A stretch of 64,000 bases of DNA from Siphonodentalium dalli (Eukaryota > Mollusca > Scaphopoda > Gadilida > Siphonodentaliidae), in assembly GCA_032622095.1 (NCBI GenBank), contig CP136066.1, positions 194,672,816 through 194,736,815 of the forward strand, read 5' to 3'. Each line of letters begins with the position of its first letter. Position 1 is the first letter of the stretch. The notes beneath the pieces are model-generated. The model made no database searches. It had not been told where the DNA came from and saw nothing but the letters and a program-made list of their open reading frames with translations. The translations under genes and the position numbers were made by a program. Positions 1 through 14,464 of this stretch are shown piece after piece.

Positions 1-300
1 TGTGAATGCACACCGAAGGGCATTACTTTCATTGTTCCATTGATATGGTACCAATAAAATATGTACCTCCGTTAAACCATGGTAAAAAGTGATTTACCTG
101 GTCACGCCTGCCTATTTACCATATTAAATAATATCCGACCAGGTTAGACCCTGGTGAAAAATAATTACATCAGGGATGTAATCTCTATCTGACACATATT
201 TACCCGGGTGTCTTCGCGGTCTCACCGATATTTACCATGGTGTTTCATTGGTGAAATTTAGTTACCCAGGTAATTTCAGATCAAACTCCTTTAGCAGCCC
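1..300. repeat. Cluster of short TTACC/GGTAA inverted motifs
   Basis: Within about 270 bases the motif TTTACC or its complement GGTAAA recurs many times, often as small palindromes such as TTTACCATGGT or ACCTGGTGAAA, with spacings of 20 to 50 bases. It could be the interior of a foldback element whose other end lies outside the window. No coding potential was seen. Confidence 0.35.
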
Positions 301-3300
301 TACCACTGAACCGAATATATTGTGAATGGAAAATACTATTATGTGTCTATACACAATAGTAAACACTTGCAAATGTATATGTAAGACAAAGTTAAATATG
401 TGTAGGCACCATTTAATTGTGTTGTGAATTTAATGTCACTCTTAGTGGTAAAAAAATATCAACTTGACCACACACACCTCTATATCGTGTATATATTTTT
501 ATGTTCTTCGGAATCTACAGCCTATGTATAGGGACAAGATGGGAACTCGGAGGATGAGCTTGTTCATTGACAACAAACACTGTAGTTCAGATTCAATTGG
601 GCTGTTTATTATTATAAACATAAACAACCAATAATAACTTAAACAAAATAAATTGTCAAGAAGGTGGTGGCCAATAACCGCCTTCCCACCTGTTAATATA
701 TAACAATGTTCCATAAACATACCTAGCATCATAAACTAGTTATTGCCTTAGTAATAGTGGTAACATATATGTAGCCATAATAACAGTTTTGGAATTTCAA
801 GAGACGGATAAGTGATAGATGAAACATAAATCTCAAGCTGCTAACATAATATTGGGGTGGGAGGGTGAGAAAATGAATTCTGATATAAAAGGAATTACGG
901 GAATTATGTTTGGACAAAATAAATATTGATTCAATTCCCGATAGATGGAAGACAGAGAGACTGCGCATGACCGTATATAATATGTACATCCTGTTGTTAA
1001 AGGGGTACCGCGGTCCATGCACCCGGAGTCCCGGACCTATTTAATTTAGTACGCTCCCTAGAAAATAAAATTGATTATTTCATAATCAAGGTTCTTAAAT
1101 ATCATATGTTGTGCCAAGGGTAAATATTCAGAAATTCAAAAACAAATTAATTTAATTAATGTTCGTCCGCCCAACCATACTATATTTCCTTCCATTACCG
1201 GAACCATCACTATTTGTTTTTAGTCATTAATGTGGTTTCGCAACTCACGGATAGAGTTTAACTAAACACATCAAAAAAGAATGTCCCCCCTAATATAATG
1301 TGTATTATTTTCGGAGATATTGTTGGATTTCGGTTAAACTTTCCACAAATAGCACGAGTTGATTGGATGAGGGGTGCTTTTCAAAAATGGCAAACACACA
1401 GGTAGAGTGATATCGGCCACAGTATTGTTTCCTTGATTACACATTGTGTACTGCCTGTAGTTTTTGTCAGAGTCCCCCTGCATGCTTTAGAGCATAACTT
1501 TGCCGAATGGGAACAGTATGTACATGTACCCGGTCCATAACCATTCCCTTCAGTCATTCCATACCCCTTTAGCTGGGAAGGTTGAAATCAACCAGTGATA
1601 GGTCGAATACCAACCCAAAACAGAGGCATAGCTATTGGCCTTTTAGAGATGAATTTATCCATAAAGCATGTTGCCCACCGCATGGGGTAATGCCAAAAAC
1701 CATACGGAATTTAAGACAGCGAAACCAGCAGATTGGCAATATTGCAGATCGATCGCCCCATAACTGGAAGACTGATGGTTACAACCGCTAGACAAGATAG
1801 TTATTTAATAAACGCTACATTGCGTATGATGACGTCCAGGAGTGGTATATATCAGCACCACGCATAAGACTAACCTCGTCCCGGTTAATGGGAATCTGAA
1901 TGTAGGAGCCCAGAACATTTATGGGACCAACTGAAGAGAGCTGTTTATTACCGTGTCAATGACCACACCATGCTCGGTGACATGCACTGTCTGTTGCAGG
2001 ACGAATGGAGGAACATTCCAAAGCGTAGAATCGCCCCTCTCATCAACAACATGCTATCCAGATGATAGCAGGTTACCCCGCGACACGGTGGCTACATTGT
2101 TATCTTTGTTGTCATTTTTAATATCTACCCCACTCCCATTCAATCGATGATCAGTCAGCCGTACCACCACGCACATGGCTGTCCTTCGCATAGATTGTGT
2201 ATCTAGCTTCAATAAGCATTTGCGAAAAGTTTCATCAAAATCCACTCACTACCTCCGAAAATATTACATATTATATTTGGGGGGACTTTCTTTTTTTGAT
2301 GTGTTTAGTTCTAGTTGTAAACTCATGTTGGGTGAAAAACATTGCTTCACAGATATAAAGACGATTATAATTACTGTATACAGCAATTCATGGATAATCG
2401 TGCACAGCGAGATTTTTCACAATGCACTACATTGCATTTAATTAATTATCCAATGGCAATATCTCAATTCATAAAACCATTGTTATGTAAACATTACTGT
2501 TACAGTCAGGGTGACATGCCGATCATTGTATAATTAGTCCAATAAGGTACTACAGTTATTTTAAATATTGACATTACACACTGGAAAAAGTCAGAGCATT
2601 GATGTTAGATTACTTAGCGATCAGCAATGTTTGTTGACAAAGCACAAATTTGAAAATATCCCCACTATCTTTCGGAGTGGTCTGCACATGAAGATATTTC
2701 GTTGTTGGTGTGTTAGTGGTGCGTGTTGGTGCGTGGGCGTATTCGTATGTTTTGTATTTTGTGTTTTAGTTATCTGTTAACACATGTATAGTAGGCCCGG
2801 AACTGTACATAGAATATAACATTAAGATAGTGTAAATCATTGGTGGGAAGTAACGTAGCTATATGATGTCAGTTGTGGTGTCCACTTAAGAGTGTCTTCA
2901 TCCACCCCCGCAGTTCGGAAAGTTCCATTTGCATCCCCTGTTACTTAGTGTCATCATCGAGTTTACATGAGGTTCTCCACATGTTACATGGTTAAGACAA
3001 CCCTGTAAGGTTGGAAATTGTTTAACTGATTTCAGTTAAAACAATTGACGGCAATTCTCAAACTATGCGGCTTTTTATCTGATAACAATTTTCTCTCTAA
3101 TATTTATTAATACTGGTTCGAAAATCACGCCATTAAAATAATTTGAACCTATTTTTAATTTGAAATTTGCAACTGCGATTATGTCTGGCATGACATTTCC
3201 AACTGTTGAAAATGTTTACCAAAGTATAGGAGTACCACACACCAACACCCCACTGCCACTTCCATGTAAGTACATGAGTGGATGAATTGCCCGACCAAGA

Positions 3301-5286
3301 GAACATAAGTGGATATATAATTATAACACGCATAATTATTATATATATAACACGCATAATTATTTATACCTTTTGCTGCGAAGTTTTGTTTCATTACATT
3401 TGTTCACTTGATTGACCTTACACCCTAATGTCTGGATGTCTCTCTGTTGAACGGTTTTACCGAGGTTGGTTGAAAACCCCAGTCTCTGGGGACAAATTCA
3501 AGTATGATGAAGTGGCTTCGTTTTATTTGGTAAGGATTACACCCTTAATATGACATTGTGGTTTTGACTGCCCACTATTTGACCTGCAATATACTCATCA
3601 TATCACATCGTTCCGCCTTATGGGGTCACATTACAAACCAAATTCGGTTACGACTAAACTGATATCCGGCTAGCTACATGAACGACAGTATGCATTCCAG
3701 TGTCGAGACGGATGTTGCATTAATTTAATTAATCCAGTCATAATAAATGTATATACATGTTTCGAAAATGTTATGGGTTTATATTTGAGCCCACCCGATG
3801 TGTATTATATGCACGCGAAAACACGCAAAAACTCCCCATAACTCTATAAGTGCTATGCATATTTACTGCGCAGAAGATATGGTGTTAGTGACATCTTGAT
3901 CCGCGACTTTGACATATATCTTGGGCAGACTGGTCCAACCATATAACACGCATGTTGAGAATGGTACGTTTTCTAAAACTTTGTTCAACCATATGCTTCA
4001 TTGACATCGTCAGCTATATACTGGCAAATTGTCGATAGTGTGTGAAAGCCAGGCGTTATAATAGTGAATATATTTTCCCGAAAATTGGAGAGAGCAAAAG
4101 AAAAAAAACACTTTTGAAATAATTCGCTAACATTTGGTAAATGGTTAGATCTTGGAGAACCCACTGACATAGGATAGGTAACTATTCATACTGCTTCGTA
4201 TGGGCGCACGTTCTGTTGTAAGGTGAGAAATACACATATGCGCATACTATATATGTGAACAGTTCTTTCCCATTCAATCCAGTTTAATCATACCTTCCGG
4301 ATTGATGCTGCCATGTGGGAGAGGGTGTGATCACTGGCTAGAAATTATATGTCATCAGTACATCGAGTCAATCAGTTAATTACTTACATATCTATTAATT
4401 CAGATGACTAAATATGTTAATTCCAGAACACCTGAATTATCTGGTATAATGACTGCTTGGCATTTAGTACAATAACAGTTGCTCCAGTTGACTAACAAAA
4501 ATAGTGTGTAATAATGCTAGATAATGAGCTGGTTGACAGACTGATCGGGAAATAGTTATACATTATGAAATTGTGTGGATCCGCACAATGATCTGGGCTA
4601 GGTGATGTCAGCAATTGGTCATATATTTCCAATTGCAGCCGGCAAATATCGTCTCTGTATAACATTTCAAAATGTACCAGCTCCAGTTGAATTGGAGCTT
4701 TACAACTACAACTGCCAAACTTGAGACTGAGTTCACTCTCCTGATATACTTTTATTAGCGTAACATGTATTAGAATTTCCGGTGTGGAATTTGACCACAT
4801 ACATGTAATGTGACCTTGTATACTCTCATCATACACGGACCTGTAAACTCTAATACATGTATGTTGTAGACAAATAACTATCAGGCAGTATGTTGCAAAA
4901 TGTCAATTTTTATTTCTAAATTATAACATAGCTGCTAAAACTGGTTTAACTGTCATTTGGACTAAAATAGATAATTTCCCAGTTGTATGAGCGCTATATT
5001 AGTGTTTTGTGTGATATATTTAGTGGGGGTGTAAACAACTTGGGAGTAAAACAATATTGTGTTTCGGGGTTGGTGGGTCCCGGTAAAGGTCATACACAAA
5101 AAAAACCCAGCGTATTTCTAGGTACTTCCTGCAAATTCTTTATATCCCCCGTCAGGTTTACCAAAATTTGTGTCTTGTGTATTTGTATTGCTATATGCTT
5201 TAAAATTAGCTGACTTTTTTGTTTACATGCGGTCGTTTGTTCTGCTGTGAATTAAAAGTAAAATATGCAACTTTTTTCTTTTTCAG
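301..5286. other. Gene-free AT-rich stretch upstream of the first visible lectin exon
   Basis: No reading frame here shows a recognisable domain or convincing splice-flanked coding sequence. Given the phase-1 acceptor at 5286/5287, this stretch is probably intron or upstream sequence of the lectin gene. A signal-peptide exon was looked for and not found. A small direct duplication of an ATAACACGCATAATTA unit lies near 3324-3362. Confidence 0.5.
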
Positions 5287-5493
5287 CTTGTCCGTACGGC
5301 ATTGGCTATGCGCTGTACACAATCAATAGAGTGGGGTACTGCTTGAAATACTACGCTTCGGAAATGTACGCTGATGAAGCACTGGCTGTATGCCATGGTG
5401 ATGACGCAAACGCTCACTTCATCTCAGTAACAAGCCGAGCAATGCTCGATGGCCTTACATTAGCTTTGGAGACGACATTCAACCATGGGACAG
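5287..5493 (+). CDS. C-type lectin, exon with N-terminal half of the lectin domain
   Basis: This is an internal exon of a probably secreted C-type lectin, a family that binds carbohydrates or other ligands extracellularly. It is bounded by a pyrimidine-rich TTTTTCAG acceptor ending at 5286 and a CAG|GTAGGT donor at 5494, and both junctions are phase 1. The 69-residue frame starts with the long-form signature C-P-x-G and a second Cys about 17 residues on (GYCLKYY). The A-x-x-x-C helix motif follows (EALAVCHGDDANAHF), then the AHFISVTS strand typical of the family. It stops just before the WIGL-like strand, which is found at the start of the exon at 47542. A start codon and signal peptide must lie in an upstream exon that is not visible. 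The alternative is an isolated exon relic, but the open frame and intact splice sites argue against it. Confidence 0.8.
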
Positions 5494-5574
5494 GTAGGTG
5501 GTAATTAATATGTACATTTAGACTAGAAGATGTTCTCACCACATAGCCGTCATCGTTTGCTCAATATAATTTCT

Positions 5575-7245
5575 CTTCAGCTCGGGGTCTAATCAAGACT
5601 TCAAACATGTTGGGGGTTCCAACAACAGTGAACATTCGTCTTATTTGTCAGCCACTTTTACTAAAGTACCATAGGCTGCCGTGAACCAACCCACCATACA
5701 TATTGTGTTTTTCTTCGATGGAATTACCATTTGTCCACACCCTCAGTTAATTTTGATGGTATATCCATTTGTGCATTAAATTACAAATTGACAAATTTCT
5801 GATATTATTGCCTTTTGTCTACAACTCCACAACACATATTATGTGCTTACTCAACCACTTCAAAATGATGTCACTACACCCATTTGAAGAAAGTAGCATT
5901 AAAACATTATTATCAAAACATTCAAAATCATCGGCTTTGCCCTTTCGTAAAACACGACATCTGAACTACGCGAAATTGTAAACAAACACCCCTCCGTTGG
6001 TTCCGAACAAATCATAGATAAGCAGGCTAGGCAATATTGAAACAAAACTATTGAAATACCTGCGTCGAGCTTTGTTTGAACATTGTGAGAGCCATAGCAG
6101 AGTGCTTAAAAAATCACTAGGAATATTAACTGTGTGCTTCCTAACAGAACTATCTTGTGTCCACAACCTTAGATAATATTGAAATCATTTTCATTCAGTT
6201 TGTGATGAGTTCTCCTTTCTGATTTGCAGGACGCTTTTAAAAGTACCATGCACACACTTTTGGTAACCATCCCATCCATATAAGTTGATGTATATCTCTT
6301 GACAGTATTGCATGCCTTTTGTCCACCAATCCATTTAATGTTGATAGCATATCCCTTCAGCTCGAGGTCTGCTAAACAATTTAAATAGGTGTACCACTCG
6401 GGGACTGGTCCCAGGTTCCCTCACGAGATGTGAATTCTTCAGATGATGAACAATATTTATTTCATACGTGTAAAAAGAGTTGATACAAGCTGTCAGGGAG
6501 ATGCTATACGTTACAAGTGCTCTGCATGTCTGTGTGAAAGCGAATGAGTTTATCTTTTTGGAACGTTGAAACTCATCCATCCTGATTTCATTTGTCTCAA
6601 CGTTCAGTCATCCTGATTGGTCAAGCCGGGAGACAGTGGACCTGTGCCCATATGTGTGATGATTCAGTATGACTCACGCGGAGACAAATGAGTCTAGTTC
6701 CAATTTCGCCTTATAGGAAGATTATTACAGTGCACGTGTTATAGAAACAGAGTATCAAAGAGAATCAATCAATTTCTAACTGAAATAGAATCTCCTTTTG
6801 GATACTTGAATAAGGAGAGATGATAGTTCCTGAAACTAATGAAGCATGTTATACTCATGGCGGCCAGATGTTACGAGTGTTACATAGGGATGTGTCCCAC
6901 AGCATAAAACAATCGTCTTGTTTCCCAGCCGCTTTTTGTAAAATGTCATCGACTGTCTGGAACCAAGCACTTTTGTAGACTACCATTTAACATTGATTGC
7001 CGCCCTTCTATTGGTGTCCTGCTCAATACTTTAAATACGATATGAGGTCCACAAAGAATCGACAAGTCGCCTTTCATGTTTCCTAGCTGCTTTTGTAAAG
7101 TGCCCTAGGCTACTGGAATAAACTCACCAATACAAATGGTATATCATTTACTGATAGTTATGCCTTTTGTCCACTTCCACGAGAGTATATTCCGTCAGCC
7201 CTTGATGTTTTCAAGATTTTAAATGGGGTACGGGTTCCAAAACAA
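5575..7245. repeat. Diverged repeat units with a CAGC(C/T)(A/G)CTTTT box
   Basis: Four partial, diverged copies lie near 5575-5830, 6235-6420, 6890-7040 and 7070-7240. They share GCTTTTGTAAA(A/G)TGCC, ATGCCTTTTGTCCAC, AGCTCGGGGTCT and GGGTTCC boxes in the same order. Copies are too degraded to define ends. Confidence 0.45.
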
Positions 7246-7980
7246 TCACAAAAGCGTTACTTTACAATGAATCACAATTCTAGGAGTGTTTCCTCGTCGC
7301 TGAGGAATTCGTTATCGAATGCTCCGTGTCCATCCCAATTTAAGGATGAACAGAACGGTGTTTCCGTTAATGAAATAGTCTATCTCCGAAAAGGATGTTT
7401 CTGTTAATAAAATAAATCTCCAAACAAAAAATGGAGAATTTTCCCAAACCTCACAGTTTTCATTCAAATTCCCAGCATTTATTTTCAATGAAAACAGTAG
7501 CTGATTTCAAATCGATATAATTCACATGCCTTTTGAATCGCCGGATATGAGAACCGGTGACAAAAATCTGCCAACTAAATTTCCCACTAAACAGAGTTTT
7601 GGAAGATAGAACATGCCAGCTCCCACGGGTAGATTTGATTATCGTTCTTGGTTCGTCTAGTTGAGAAGTAAATATTTGCAATTGCGCATACTTCATATCT
7701 TCTATCTTGTGACATGGTACAAACGACGTGGGATTTTCGGTAATAGTGGATTATTGCCACATTCTTCCATATTGCACAAAGCCTGAGTAATCAATCACTC
7801 AGCAAGGCGGTTCCCGTGCAATGTGTCATTAAAATGTAACAACGTTATTGATATGGTTTTCTATTGAACATTTCGTTTTGTATCAATTTATGTGCCGCAA
7901 ACCAACACCTAAACTCAGACGGTGCAATTTTTAGCATATTAAAACCACACATTTAGATTTCTCGTATCGTGGGATGCCGA

Positions 7981-8011
<31 letters not shown>

Positions 8012-8039
8012 ACGGAACTTGCTGAAACAACTTTATCAA
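7246..8039. other. Intronic sequence with an AT microsatellite
   Basis: No gene or mobile element was recognised here. A perfect (AT)n run lies at about 7980-8008, directly followed by GTAACGGAAC. The segment just before it (CTCGTATCGTGGGATGCC) resembles part of the next repeat family. Confidence 0.5.
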
Positions 8040-8606
8040 TTATGATGACCCTATAATGCCACCCCATGATCCAATCCCTGAATCTGACGGCACCATTCTA
8101 GTAACCTTAAACCTGACCATTAATTCATCCTTTTTTGAGATTTTGATATCTATTAACTTTTGAAGAAATCGAGGACAAATAATATTGTTTATCATTGTTG
8201 TTGTCTTCCTCTCCGAATTCCTGTCCCCTGTGGTGCCATTCGATCATCTATAACCAAATTTATCCATACAAAAAACGGCGACAAAATATATTAAATACAT
8301 GTATTTGGTGACCAGCCTCCCTATCTCGACTCGAACGGTACCAATCTGTAGACACTTGATTAGATGCCTCGTACCATTGAGATGATTATATATAAATTTG
8401 ACGAAAATCGGCGACAAAAATACTTTTTATCAATTGGTACCCCATCCATGACTTGAACGGCACCAATTTGGTGTCTTTAAATCAACGATGAATCTCATCA
8501 TAGCTTGGACATATTCAAGATATATATTTGACTGAAATCTGCAACACAAAATATTTGATCGATTTGGTCACCTCTCCTGACACGAACGACAATACCTTGG
8601 CACCTT
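8040..8606. repeat. Degenerate ~132-bp tandem repeat
   Basis: About four diverged copies carry the ordered boxes CGGCGACAAAAATA, GGT(C/A)(A/C)CC, (C/A)ACGGCACCAATTTGG and AACCT. Comparable positions fall near 8260, 8395 and 8525, giving a period of about 132 bp. A further diverged copy occurs far away at about 51230-51400. Confidence 0.5.
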
Positions 8607-9156
8607 TAAAGGTACGGTTGGCCTTGGCGGTGGGTATCCTGTGAAAATATTTCCACCCGTCAAAAACCGCCACAAACAGAAAGAACATCAAAATGTAGAC
8701 AGACTTTGTCCGTATACAAATAAGAAATATCGCATAAACAGTATGTTATTGTCAAATGTTTGACCATTGTTATGTAAACAAAAGCATAAAAAGTAACTTA
8801 CAGAAGTTTTGCTTCTGTTTACAAAATACAACGCAATCATATTGGTTAATCACACAAACATTATATAAACGCTCTTCATTATTTCCATATAAGAAAAATA
8901 GTAACAAACAACGCTCTTTATGCTTACCATATCCGGATCTATACAAAAGTCAGGAAACGTAACGGTTTTTTCCTTTTGTTTGCACAACAAAGTGAAAACA
9001 ATTGACAATAACATACTGTTTATGCCATATTTCTGTATGATATAACAACAACTTCTGCCTATATTTTACTATTTCTGTTTATGGCGGTTTTTGACGGAGA
9101 TGAATATTTTAATAGCATACCCACCGCCAACACCGCCCGTATCTTTAATATGAGCA
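8607..9156 (+). mobile_element. TTAA-flanked MITE, full-length copy at the edge of the satellite
   Basis: This is a non-autonomous element of about 550 bp with imperfect terminal inverted repeats, TTAAAGGTACGG at the left and CCGTATCTTTAA at the right. The ends continue inward as GGCGG and CCGCC boxes. The interior has two AACGCTCTT(T/C) boxes around CCATATAAGAAA. It contains no transposase. The TTAA at both ends suggests TTAA target duplication, as in the piggyBac superfamily. The same sequence forms the building block of the array that follows. Confidence 0.6.
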
Positions 9157-12100
9157 ATAAAAGATGTTGTTTTATTAATACCAAATGCCCTCACCATACC
9201 CAGAAGCTGCACGTTGCATGGAAAATGATATATTGAGATGTCTGCTTAAGGTCGGATTATTTCAAGAGTCTCCCGAATGTCGTTTCATGTTGTTAGGTAT
9301 ATGTATATCATTACATGGTATTGGTTATAATAATTAAAGGCACGGGCGGCATTCGTTGCAGAACTATTCATATGTGATCAAATCACCACCAACAGATGGA
9401 ATATTAAAATATATATAGCTTTGTCGAGATGTCTCCCTAAGGTCGGATTATTTCAAGAGTCTCCCTAATGTCGTTAATTTTGTTAGCTATATGTATATGT
9501 ATATCAGGACATGGCATTGGTTATAATAATTAAAGGCACGGGCGGTGTTCGTTGCAGAAATATTAATATGTGGTCAAATCGCCACCAACAGATGGAATAT
9601 TAAAATATGTACAGTTTTGTTCATATGCAAACGTAATCAGCGCATGAATAGTGTATTGTCCTCAATGTGTACGATGATTGCGTAAACAACAGCATGCTCG
9701 TGTTATAAAAGTTTTGCTTCTGTTTACATAACACAACGCAATCATATTAGTTAATCACACAAACATTATATAAACGCTCTTCATTATTTCCATATAAGAA
9801 ATATAGTAACAAACAACGCTCTTTATGCTTACCATATCCGGATCTATACAAAAGTCAGGAAACGTAACGTAAAGTTTATGCCATAGTTCTGTATGATATA
9901 ACAACAAATTCTGCCTATATTTTACTATTTCTGTTTATGGCGGTTTTTGACGGAGCTGAATATTTTAACAGCATACCCACCGCCAAAGACAGCCCGTATC
10001 TTTAATATGAGCAATAAAAGATGTTTTTTTATTAATACCAAATGCTCTCACCATACCCAGAAGCTGCACGTTGCATGGAAAATGATATATTGAGATGTCT
10101 GCCTAAGGTCGGATTATTTCAAGAGTCTCCCGAATGTCGTTTCATTTTGTTAGGTATATGTATATCATTACATGGTATTGGTTATAATAAATAAAGGCAC
10201 GGGCGGCGTTCGTTGCAGAACTATTCATATGTGATCAAATCGCCACCAACAGATGGAATATTAAAATATATATAGCTTTGTCGAGATGTCTCCCTAAGGT
10301 CGGATTATTTCAAGAGTCTCCCTAATGTCGTTAATTTTGTTAGCTATATGTATATGTATATCAGTACATGGCATTGGTTATAATAATTAAAGGCACGGGC
10401 GGTGTTCGTTGCAGAACTATTCATATGTGATCAAATCGCCACCAACAGATGGAATATTAAAACATGTACAGTTTTGTTCATATGCAAACGTAATCAGCGC
10501 GTGAATAGTGTATTGTCCTCAATGTGTACGATGATTGCGTAAACAACAGCATGCTCGTGTTACAGAAGTTTTGCTTCTGTTTACAAAATACAACGCAATC
10601 ATATTGGTTAATCACACAAACATTATATAAACGCTCTTCATTATTTCCATATAAGAAAAATAGTAACAAACAACGCTCTTTATGCTTACCATATCCGGAT
10701 CTATACAAAAGTCAGGAAACGTAACGGTTTTTTCCTTTTGTTTGCACAACAAAGTGAAAACAATTGACAATAACATACTGTTTATGCCATATTTCTGTAT
10801 GATATAACAACAACTTCTGCCTATATTTTACTATTTCTGTTTATGGCGGTTTTTGACGGAGATGAATATTTTAATAGCATACCCACCGCCAACACCGCCC
10901 GTATCTTTAATATGAGCAATAAAAGATGTTGTTTTATTAATACCAAATGCTCTCACCATACCCAGAAGCTGCACGTTGCATGGAAAATGATATATTGAGA
11001 TGTCTGCTTAAGGTCGGATTATTTCAAGAGTCTCCCGAATGTCGTTTCATGTTGTTAGGTATATGTATATCATTACATGGTATTGGTTATAATAATTAAA
11101 GGCACGGGCGGCATTCGTTGCAGAACTATTCATATGTGATCAAATCGTCACCAACAGATGGAATATTAAAATATATATAGCTTTGTCGAGATGTCTCCCT
11201 AAGGTCGGATTATTTCAAGAGTCTCCCTAATGTCGTTAATTTTGTTAGCTATATGTATATGTATATCAGGACATGGCATTGGTTATAATAATTAAAGGCA
11301 CGGGCGGTGTTCGTTGCAGAAATATTAATATGTGGTCAAATCGCCACCAACAGATGGAATATTAAAATATGTACAGTTTTGTTCATATGCAAACGTAATC
11401 AGCGCATGAATAGTGTATTGTCCTCAATGTGTACGATGATTGCGTAAACAACAGCATGCTCGTGTTATAAAAGTTTTGCTTCTGTTTACATAACACAACG
11501 CAATCATATTAGTTAATCACACAAACATTATATAAACGCTCTTCATTATTTCCATATAAGAAATATAGTAACAAACAACGCTCTTTATGCTTACCATATC
11601 CGGATCTATACAAAAGTCAGGAAACGTAACGTAAAGTTTATGCCATAGTTCTGTATGATATAACAACAAATTCTGCCTATATTTTACTATTTCTGTTTAT
11701 GGCGGTTTTTGACGGAGCTGAATATTTTAACAGCATACCCACCGCCAAAGACAGCCCGTATCTTTAATATGAGCAATAAAAGATGTTTTTTTATTAATAC
11801 CAAATGCTCTCACCATACCCAGAAGCTGCACGTTGCATGGAAAATGATATATTGAGATGTCTGCCTAAGGTCGGATTATTTCAAGAGTCTCCCGAATGTC
11901 GTTTCATTTTGTTAGGTATATGTATATCATTACATGGTATTGGTTATAATAAATAAAGGCACGGGCGGCGTTCGTTGCAGAACTATTCATATGTGATCAA
12001 ATCGCCACCAACAGATGGAATATTAAAATATATATAGCTTTGTCGAGATGTCTCCCTAAGGTCGGATTATTTCAAGAGTCTCCCTAATGTCGTTAATTTT

Positions 12101-14464
12101 GTTAGCTATATGTATATGTATATCAGTACATGGCATTGGTTATAATAATTAAAGGCACGGGCGGTGTTCGTTGCAGAACTATTCATATGTGATCAAATCG
12201 CCACCAACAGATGGAATATTAAAACATGTACAGTTTTGTTCATATGCAAACGTAATCAGCGCGTGAATAGTGTATTGTCCTCAATGTGTACGATGATTGC
12301 GTAAACAACAGCATGCTCGTGTTACAGAAGTTTTGCTTCTGTTTACAAAATACAACGCAATCATATTGGTTAATCACACAAACATTATATAAACGCTCTT
12401 CATTATTTCCATATAAGAAAAATAGTAACAAACAACGCTCTTTATGCTTACCATATCCGGATCTATACAAAAGTCAGGAAACGTAACGGTTTTTTCCTTT
12501 TGTTTGCACAACAAAGTGAAAACAATTGACAATAACATACTGTTTATGCCATATTTCTGTATGATATAACAACAACTTCTGCCTATATTTTACTATTTCT
12601 GTTTATGGCGGTTTTTGACGGAGATGAATATTTTAATAGCATACCCACCGCCAACACCGCCCGTATCTTTAATATGAGCAATAAAAGATGTTGTTTTATT
12701 AATACCAAATGCTCTCACCATACCCAGAAGCTGCACGTTGCATGGAAAATGATATATTGAGATGTCTGCTTAAGGTCGGATTATTTCAAGAGTCTCCCGA
12801 ATGTCGTTTCATGTTGTTAGGTATATGTATATCATTACATGGTATTGGTTATAATAATTAAAGGCACGGGCGGCATTCGTTGCAGAACTATTCATATGTG
12901 ATCAAATCGTCACCAACAGATGGAATATTAAAATATATATAGCTTTGTCGAGATGTCTCCCTAAGGTCGGATTATTTCAAGAGTCTCCCTAATGTCGTTA
13001 ATTTTGTTAGCTATATGTATATGTATATCAGGACATGGCATTGGTTATAATAATTAAAGGCACGGGCGGTGTTCGTTGCAGAAATATTAATATGTGGTCA
13101 AATCGCCACCAACAGATGGAATATTAAAATATGTACAGTTTTGTTCATATGCAAACGTAATCAGCGCATGAATAGTGTATTGTCCTCAATGTGTACGATG
13201 ATTGCGTAAACAACAGCATGCTCGTGTTATAAAAGTTTTGCTTCTGTTTACATAACACAACGCAATCATATTAGTTAATCACACAAACATTATATAAACG
13301 CTCTTCATTATTTCCATATAAGAAATATAGTAACAAACAACGCTCTTTATGCTTACCATATCCGGATCTATACAAAAGTCAGGAAACGTAACGTAAAGTT
13401 TATGCCATAGTTCTGTATGATATAACAACACATTCTGCCTATATTTTACTATTTCTGTTTATGGCGGTTTTTGACGGAGCTGAATATTTTAACAGCATAC
13501 CCACCGCCAAAGACAGCCCGTATCTTTAATATGAGCAATAAAAGATGTTTTTTTTATTAATACCAAATGCTCTCACCATACCCAGAAGCTGCACGTTGCA
13601 TGGAAAATGATATATTGAGATGTCTGCCTAAGGTCGGATTATTTCAAGAGTCTCCCGAATGTCGTTTCATTTTGTTAGGTATATGTATATCATTACATGG
13701 TATTGGTTATAATAAATAAAGGCACGGGCGGCGTTCGTTGCAGAACTATTCATATGTGATCAAATCGCCACCAACAGATGGAATATTAAAATATATATAG
13801 CTTTGTCGAGATGTCTCCCTAAGGTCGGATTATTTCAAGAGTCTCCCTAATGTCGTTAATGTTGTTAGCTATATGTATATGTATATCAGTACATGGCATT
13901 GGTTATAATAATTAAAGGCACGGGCGGTGTTCGTTGCAGAAATATTAATATGTGGTCAAATCGCCACCAACAGATGGAATATTAAAATATGTACAGTTTT
14001 GTTCACATGCAAACGTAATCAGCGCACGAATAGTGTATTGTCCTCAATGTGTACGATGATTGCGTAAACAACAGCATGCTCGTGTTACCGAAGTTTTGCT
14101 TGTGTTTACATAACACAACGCAATCATATTGGTTAATCACACAAACATTATATAAACGCTCTTCATTACTTCCATATAAGAAAAATAGTAAAAACAACGC
14201 TCTTTATGCTTACCATATCCGGATCTATACAAAAGTCAGGAAACGTAACGGTTTTTTCCTTTAGTTTGCACAACAAAGTGAAAACAATTGACAATAACAT
14301 ACTGTTTATGCCATATTTCTGTATGATATAAAACACAACAAATTCTGCCTATATTTTACTATTTCTGTTTATGGCGGTTTTTGACGGAGATGAATATTTT
14401 AACAGCATACCCACCGCCAACACCGCCCGTATCTATAATATGAGCAATAAAAGATGTTTTTTAT

